Source: a virus
IMG/VR virus record: IMGVR_UViG_3300027985_000843
Span: 186,001 to 250,000 of that record
Direction: 5' to 3' (one strand)
Length of the DNA stretch: 64,000 bases
A program made the position numbers and the translations under genes. Shown in pieces: positions 61,554-64,000 of this stretch. Position 1 is the stretch's first letter. Every line of letters begins with the position of its first letter. The notes below the pieces were generated by a model. It was not told the DNA's origin. It saw nothing but the letters and a program-made list of their open reading frames with translations, and searched no databases.

Positions 61554-61920
61554 TGGTGGAGATGTGGGGAATCGAACCCCAGTCCAAGACAGCTTCAAAG
61601 TCGTCTCGCTCGCGTGCGTAGCTGGTCTACCCTTCCAGCAGGGTCACTGGCCTTTCAACCAGCATGCGGGTATTCACATTAATCTCATCCGGTGGGCATC
61701 GGACCCCTTGCAGTTTTTCACCGGACCAGCTCGTGTGGTTTACACCTCGGGGGTACTCGAACTCCTCCCCCTTCGATGGCCTGTCTCTACCTAAGCAGCG
61801 ACGGGCATTGCAGAATTGTCATTCGCAATTGTGTTCTGTCTGGTTCTTCAAGGGGGGCCTGACAAACCCCCTGCACGATCAACGTCCTCTCCACTACCCT
61901 GTCGAAACCGATCATCCCCA
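61554..61920 (-). ncRNA. ssrA: Phage-encoded tmRNA (ssrA)
   Basis: 367 nt. 5' end GGGGATGATCGGTTTCGACA is the conserved one-piece tmRNA start; the 3' end is a tRNA-Ala-like T-arm (GGGGTTCGATTCCCC) and CATCTCC-A-CCA. Acceptor pairing GGGGATG/CATCTCC holds 7 bp with one G-U. A short tag ORF runs from resume codon GCG at 61826 to TAG at 61791: A-N-D-N-S-A-M-P-V-A-A. Ending Val-Ala-Ala, it fits ClpXP recognition. Rescues stalled ribosomes and marks nascent chains for proteolysis. Encoded CCA and terminator are present. SmpB was not found here, so host SmpB is assumed. Confidence 0.93.
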
Positions 61921-61934
61921 GAGGATACGGCCAT

Positions 61935-61965
61935 TGTAGACCCCCGAAGGGGGCGGACCGTACCT
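61935..61965 (-). other. GC hairpin between tRNA-Leu and tmRNA
   Basis: CCCCC-TTCG-GGGGG inner stem, with a longer imperfect outer pairing GGTACGG/CCGTATCC. Probably separates the two RNA precursors for processing; no U-run. Confidence 0.5.
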
Positions 61966-62051
61966 GGTGCTCAGGGAGGGACTTGAACCCTCACGTCCAC
62001 AAGGGACAACAGTTTTTGAAACTGCCGCGTCTGCCATTTCGCCACCTGAGC
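61966..62051 (-). tRNA. tRNA-Leu (CAA)
   Basis: 86 nt, acceptor GCTCAGG/CCTGAGC, encoded ACCA, loop TTCAAAA with anticodon CAA, long variable arm typical of Leu, T-arm GGGTTCAAGTCCC. Decodes UUG. Confidence 0.95.
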
Positions 62052-62139
62052 AAATGTCCGCCGACCGAAGTGCCGGCAGACTGGGGGCCAAGTTTCCCTG
62101 GCACCTTCCACCACTTCCTGACCCGAGGGTCGGGGAAGA

Positions 62140-62370
62140 TCAGAACCTTATATCATGAACCCTACACCACTCGGCATAGTTGACCCACACAAATCGGTCA
62201 TGCTTGCAGTTCGGGCATGGCCTCTTGCTGGGCCTGGACCGCCATGTGTGGCCGCAGCTACAGCACTTGTAGACAGCACAACCACTGCACTGACATTCCG
62301 TACGCCACGAGCCGGACCCGGGGAACCCTTCCTCGACGGTCGTTCTCGTGATTGTCCTGCGCTTATTCAC
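62140..62370 (-). CDS. Cys-rich zinc-ribbon protein next to tRNA
   Basis: 76 aa, start GTG 62370. The codon begins at the position of the terminal A of the CCA of the upstream tRNA-CAT (62373-62446), so transcript processing would leave it leaderless. Eight Cys (ECQCSGC, YKCCSCGHTW, CPNCKHDRF) give one or two zinc knuckles. Likely nucleic-acid binding. Confidence 0.65.
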   Translation of the reverse strand: MNKRRTITRTTVEEGFPGSGSWRTECQCSGCAVYKCCSCGHTWRSRPSKRPCPNCKHDRFVWVNYAEWCRVHDIRF

Positions 62371-62372
62371 GG

Positions 62373-62446
62373 TGCGTCCCCCCGGATTTGAACCGAGACA
62401 CGCCCAGTTATGAGCTGGGGGCTCTGACCTATTGAGCTAGGGACGC
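62373..62446 (-). tRNA. tRNA with CAT anticodon (Met or Ile2)
   Basis: 74 nt, acceptor GCGTCCC/GGGACGC, D-arm GCTC-GAGC, anticodon stem CCCAG/CTGGG with loop CTCATAA, T-arm CTCGG/CCGGG. Terminal CC encoded but A replaced by the start codon of the next ORF. Could be elongator Met or lysidine-modified Ile; the sequence does not decide. Its 5' end contains the stop codon of the 63-aa ORF. Confidence 0.93.
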
Positions 62447-62628
62447 GCACACTCCGCACACCGAGCCTTCTCTTTGGGCGCTTCTCCACGATACACCTTC
62501 TGGTGGCCGCATTCCAGCGTCACCGTGATGATGTCGATCCCTCGACGCCAGCTGAACGCGCCACCCCGAACCGACGTGCGATCCGGTTCCTTCTCGACCT
62601 TGCGGCCTACAATCGCTCGGTATGTCAT
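62437..62628 (-). CDS. Small protein whose stop codon lies in a tRNA
   Basis: 63 aa, ATG 62628 (MTYRAIV), 6 nt after hexamer TATGGT. Contains LECGHQKVYRGEAPKEKARCAECARP, a C-x2-H then C-x2-C knuckle. TAG at 62437-62439 is nucleotides 8-10 of the CAT tRNA, so RNase P cleavage would remove it and leave a non-stop mRNA. Confidence 0.65.
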   Translation of the reverse strand: MTYRAIVGRKVEKEPDRTSVRGGAFSWRRGIDIITVTLECGHQKVYRGEAPKEKARCAECARP

Positions 62629-62634
62629 GGGAGG

Positions 62635-62645
62635 ACCATACACCG
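62635..62645 (-). promoter_or_regulatory. Early-type element CGGTG-TATGGT
   Basis: Ends exactly 6 nt before ATG 62628. Confidence 0.55.
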
Positions 62646-62659
62646 CTCAGTCGAGCGGT
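62642..62659 (-). terminator. 7-bp hairpin overlapping promoter element
   Basis: ACCGCTC-agtc-GAGCGGT, at the 3' end of the 72-aa gene; it merges with the CGGTG element of the next gene. Possible terminator/operator. Confidence 0.45.
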
Positions 62660-62865
62660 ACCCCCTCCAGCGTCCTGTGGATGGTCCGTATGGCCCACCC
62701 CACCGCATCTTTCAAGGGGACTCGATGGAACTCCTTGCCACACTCCGTACACTGACGGAAAAACTCTCTCGTCTTGAGGTCGACATGATTCCACAAGACG
62801 CCCTTACATCCCGGGTCCTCACAAGGAGGGCCTACGGGCTCGAACTGGGGGATATTTGTTGTCAT
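62647..62865 (-). CDS. Small Cys-containing protein starting on tRNA CCA
   Basis: 72 aa. ATG 62865 uses the terminal A of the tRNA-Leu(UAA) CCA as its first base. CEDPGCKG near 15 and QCTECGKEFHRVPLKD near 38 give a zinc knuckle. An in-frame extension to 63387 would cross two tRNAs and was rejected. Function unknown. Confidence 0.6.
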   Translation of the reverse strand: MTTNIPQFEPVGPPCEDPGCKGVLWNHVDLKTREFFRQCTECGKEFHRVPLKDAVGWAIRTIHRTLEGVPLD

Positions 62866-62951
62866 GGTGGCCCTCCCGGGACTCGAACCCGGACACCCAC
62901 GAGGGGTAGCGGGGTTTAAGCCCGCCGCGTCTGCCATTTCACCAGAGAGCC
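62865..62951 (-). tRNA. tRNA-Leu (TAA)
   Basis: 87 nt with CCA, acceptor GGCTCTC/GAGGGCC, loop CTTAAAC (anticodon TAA), long variable arm, T-arm CCGGGTTCGAGTCCCGG. One nt from tRNA-Val; CCA overlaps an ATG. Confidence 0.95.
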
Positions 62952-62952
62952 G

Positions 62953-63028
62953 TGGTAGCCGGTGCGAGGATCGAACTCGCCTAGAACTGCTTGTAAAACA
63001 GCCACCGTCGCCAGACGGTTCACCGGCC
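62953..63028 (-). tRNA. tRNA-Val (TAC)
   Basis: 76 nt, acceptor GGCCGGT/ACCGGCT (one G-U end pair), anticodon loop TTTACAA, encoded ACCA. Its first 9 nt contain the TGA of the 176-aa ORF. Confidence 0.94.
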
Positions 63029-63550
63029 GTGAAGCACCTCCTGCACCCACAAGGTGTTGAGGCGGAGAATCTCCTCCCCGATGCGACGATTGATCTCTCG
63101 GTGGGCCTCGTACATACGGGGCGTAAACTTCCTGTATCGCAAGTGATCCATAGCGGTGCAATCATTCTTGACCCTAGCCCACCCCCACTTGGCGTCAACC
63201 TTCTGACCCCACAACAGAAGAGGCACCGCTTCATACCCGTCGTAGACGTAGTACGGGACGGGTTCGGGGATGCCCTTGAACGCCCGTCGACGGCCAATTT
63301 TACGGGCGATCCACCGAACGACGCAGAAGCCATACTCGCGATCCCGGCCACCAGCTCCATACTCGAAGCCGATACGGCACTTCCCACGGTCGTACACCAG
63401 CTCCTTCTCGGTGAGAGGGCCGTGGATGCCGGAGGTCTCCCAGCTCAAGCCCATGAAGGTGTGAAAGGGTCGGTAGTTCAGGCTCAAGAACTCGACCATC
63501 CTGGCCTGAGCCTTGCGACTCCGGCAGGGCACTGCGATGGCGTAGCCCAT
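63020..63550 (-). CDS. Conserved unknown, stop codon inside tRNA-Val
   Basis: 176 aa, ATG 63550 with GAGG. Alpha/beta: MGYAIAVPCRSRKAQARMV, GIHGPLTEKELVYD, GFCVVRWIARKIGRR, then a basic C-terminal helix. No enzyme motif. TGA 63020-63022 is nt 7-9 of tRNA-Val, so mature tRNA release would give a non-stop transcript ending after a full codon. Neighbour: DUF3850-like gene. Confidence 0.65.
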   Translation of the reverse strand: MGYAIAVPCRSRKAQARMVEFLSLNYRPFHTFMGLSWETSGIHGPLTEKELVYDRGKCRIGFEYGAGGRDREYGFCVVRWIARKIGRRRAFKGIPEPVPYYVYDGYEAVPLLLWGQKVDAKWGWARVKNDCTAMDHLRYRKFTPRMYEAHREINRRIGEEILRLNTLWVQEVLHGR

Positions 63551-63551
63551 G

Positions 63552-63830
63552 CTAGTCCTCGTTCAAGGTGCCCTTGTTGAGGATCAAAAGGCTCATAATC
63601 ACGAACCCCTCTTCAAGACCAGGGAACTCCCCGTGCTTCAAGAGGTGCGTCACCTTCGCGACCACATGTCGACCGGTGAACTTCTTCGTGATGGGGTTCC
63701 ATTCATGCAGGTCCAACAGAGACCCGACCTCGAAGCCACGGTCATCCTTCCGCAGCTCGTAGGTCTTGATACCGTCCCAGACAGCCATGAAAGCCGAGGG
63801 CCATGTCTTGAGCCTATGTAGCTTCTGCAT
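63552..63830 (-). CDS. DUF3850/ASCH-like protein
   Basis: 92 aa, ATG 63830 (MQKLHRLKTWPSAFM). Matches the DUF3850 pattern: LKTWPSAFMAVWDGIKTYELRK, DRGFEVGSLLDLHEWNP, and EEGFVIMSLLIL. The ASCH/PUA-like fold is often an RNA-binding or RNA-modification related domain in phages. Start lies 6 nt after hexamer TATCTT and close to the CCA of tRNA-Leu(TAG). Confidence 0.8.
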   Translation of the reverse strand: MQKLHRLKTWPSAFMAVWDGIKTYELRKDDRGFEVGSLLDLHEWNPITKKFTGRHVVAKVTHLLKHGEFPGLEEGFVIMSLLILNKGTLNED

Positions 63831-63836
63831 GACCCT

Positions 63837-63846
63837 AAGATACACC
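63837..63846 (-). promoter_or_regulatory. Early-type element GGTG-TATCTT
   Basis: 6 nt before ATG 63830 and 2 nt after the tRNA-Leu CCA end. Confidence 0.5.
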
Positions 63847-63848
63847 AC

Positions 63849-63935
63849 TGGTCGGCACGGGGGGAATTGAACCCCCACGGTCGCGAGGACCACCAGGGCC
63901 TAAACCTGGCGCGGCTGCCATTACGCCACGTGCCG
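63849..63935 (-). tRNA. tRNA-Leu (TAG)
   Basis: 87 nt, acceptor CGGCACG/CGTGCCG (C1-G72, unusual for Leu), loop TTTAGGC with anticodon TAG, long variable arm, GGGGGTTCAATTCCCCC T-arm, ACCA encoded. Confidence 0.93.
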
Positions 63936-63936
63936 G

Positions 63937-64000
63937 TGCACGGCGCGGGAATCGAACCCGCCTATGCCATCGCGTGAAGATGGTGCCCTCCCAGAGTGCT
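63937..64000 (-). tRNA. tRNA-Val (CAC), 5' end outside the window
   Basis: 3' part of a tRNA: T-arm GCGGGTTCGATTCCCGC, acceptor GCCGTGC-A, anticodon loop TTCACGC (CAC). Its CC overlaps the first base of tRNA-Leu(TAG). 5' half lies beyond position 64000. Confidence 0.88.

Noticed and set aside
61525-61794. Plus-strand ORF over the tmRNA 3' half
   Set aside because: Overlaps tmRNA and terminator on the other strand; no coding features.
62866-63387. In-frame upstream extension of the 72-aa ORF
   Set aside because: Would cross two tRNA genes and reads as Ser/Arg/Gly-rich noise; ATG 62865 kept.

Overview
The window is a contiguous 64 kb piece of a large tailed bacteriophage (Caudoviricetes). It carries a virion-structure block (large terminase, portal, prohead protease, major capsid protein), a large phage-type replication and recombination block, and a tRNA/tmRNA cluster. 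No integrase, repressor or host metabolic operon was seen, so a lytic phage is the simplest reading. A gene runs off the left edge and a tRNA off the right edge, so the genome is larger than 64 kb. The host cannot be named from this sequence. The DNA is GC-rich by eye, Shine-Dalgarno starts are common, and a second set of starts looks leaderless.

Layout: all but one of the recognised genes lie on the minus strand, so transcription runs from high to low coordinates. 64000-60800 holds six tRNAs (one cut by the edge), a tmRNA, an HNH nuclease and several very small Cys-rich proteins packed between and into the tRNAs. 60800-32300 is the replication/recombination block: GroEL, a membrane metalloprotease, clamp-loader subunits HolB, HolA and DnaX, sliding clamp, primase TOPRIM protein, class II ribonucleotide reductase, NAD+ DNA ligase, RecD2 helicase, ssDNA-binding candidate, RuvC, RecA, a split Rad50 with Mre11, a Cas4-like nuclease, a NusG/5'-3' exonuclease fusion and a sigma-factor-like protein. 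No replicative DNA polymerase was recognised. 32300-1 is the structural block: terminase, portal, protease, scaffold, capsid, tail or fibre proteins and many conserved unknowns. Inside it, between two hairpins (12426-12454 and 8434-8467), sits a four-gene cassette (Zn-ribbon, vWA protein, uracil-DNA glycosylase, unknown) with early-type promoters.

Regulation visible in the sequence: two motif families. CGGTG-TANNNN lies almost exactly 6 nt before the ATG of many genes in the replication/tRNA block and the cassette, which looks like a -10 element for leaderless mRNAs. TCTAYTTRTNC-like elements lie in leaders of structural genes and may be late promoters. The two types face each other at 32050-32085, the junction of the blocks, beside the only plus-strand gene and the sigma-like gene. 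Two ORFs in the tRNA cluster have their stop codons inside downstream tRNAs, so tRNA processing would make non-stop mRNAs, the substrate of the tmRNA encoded next door.
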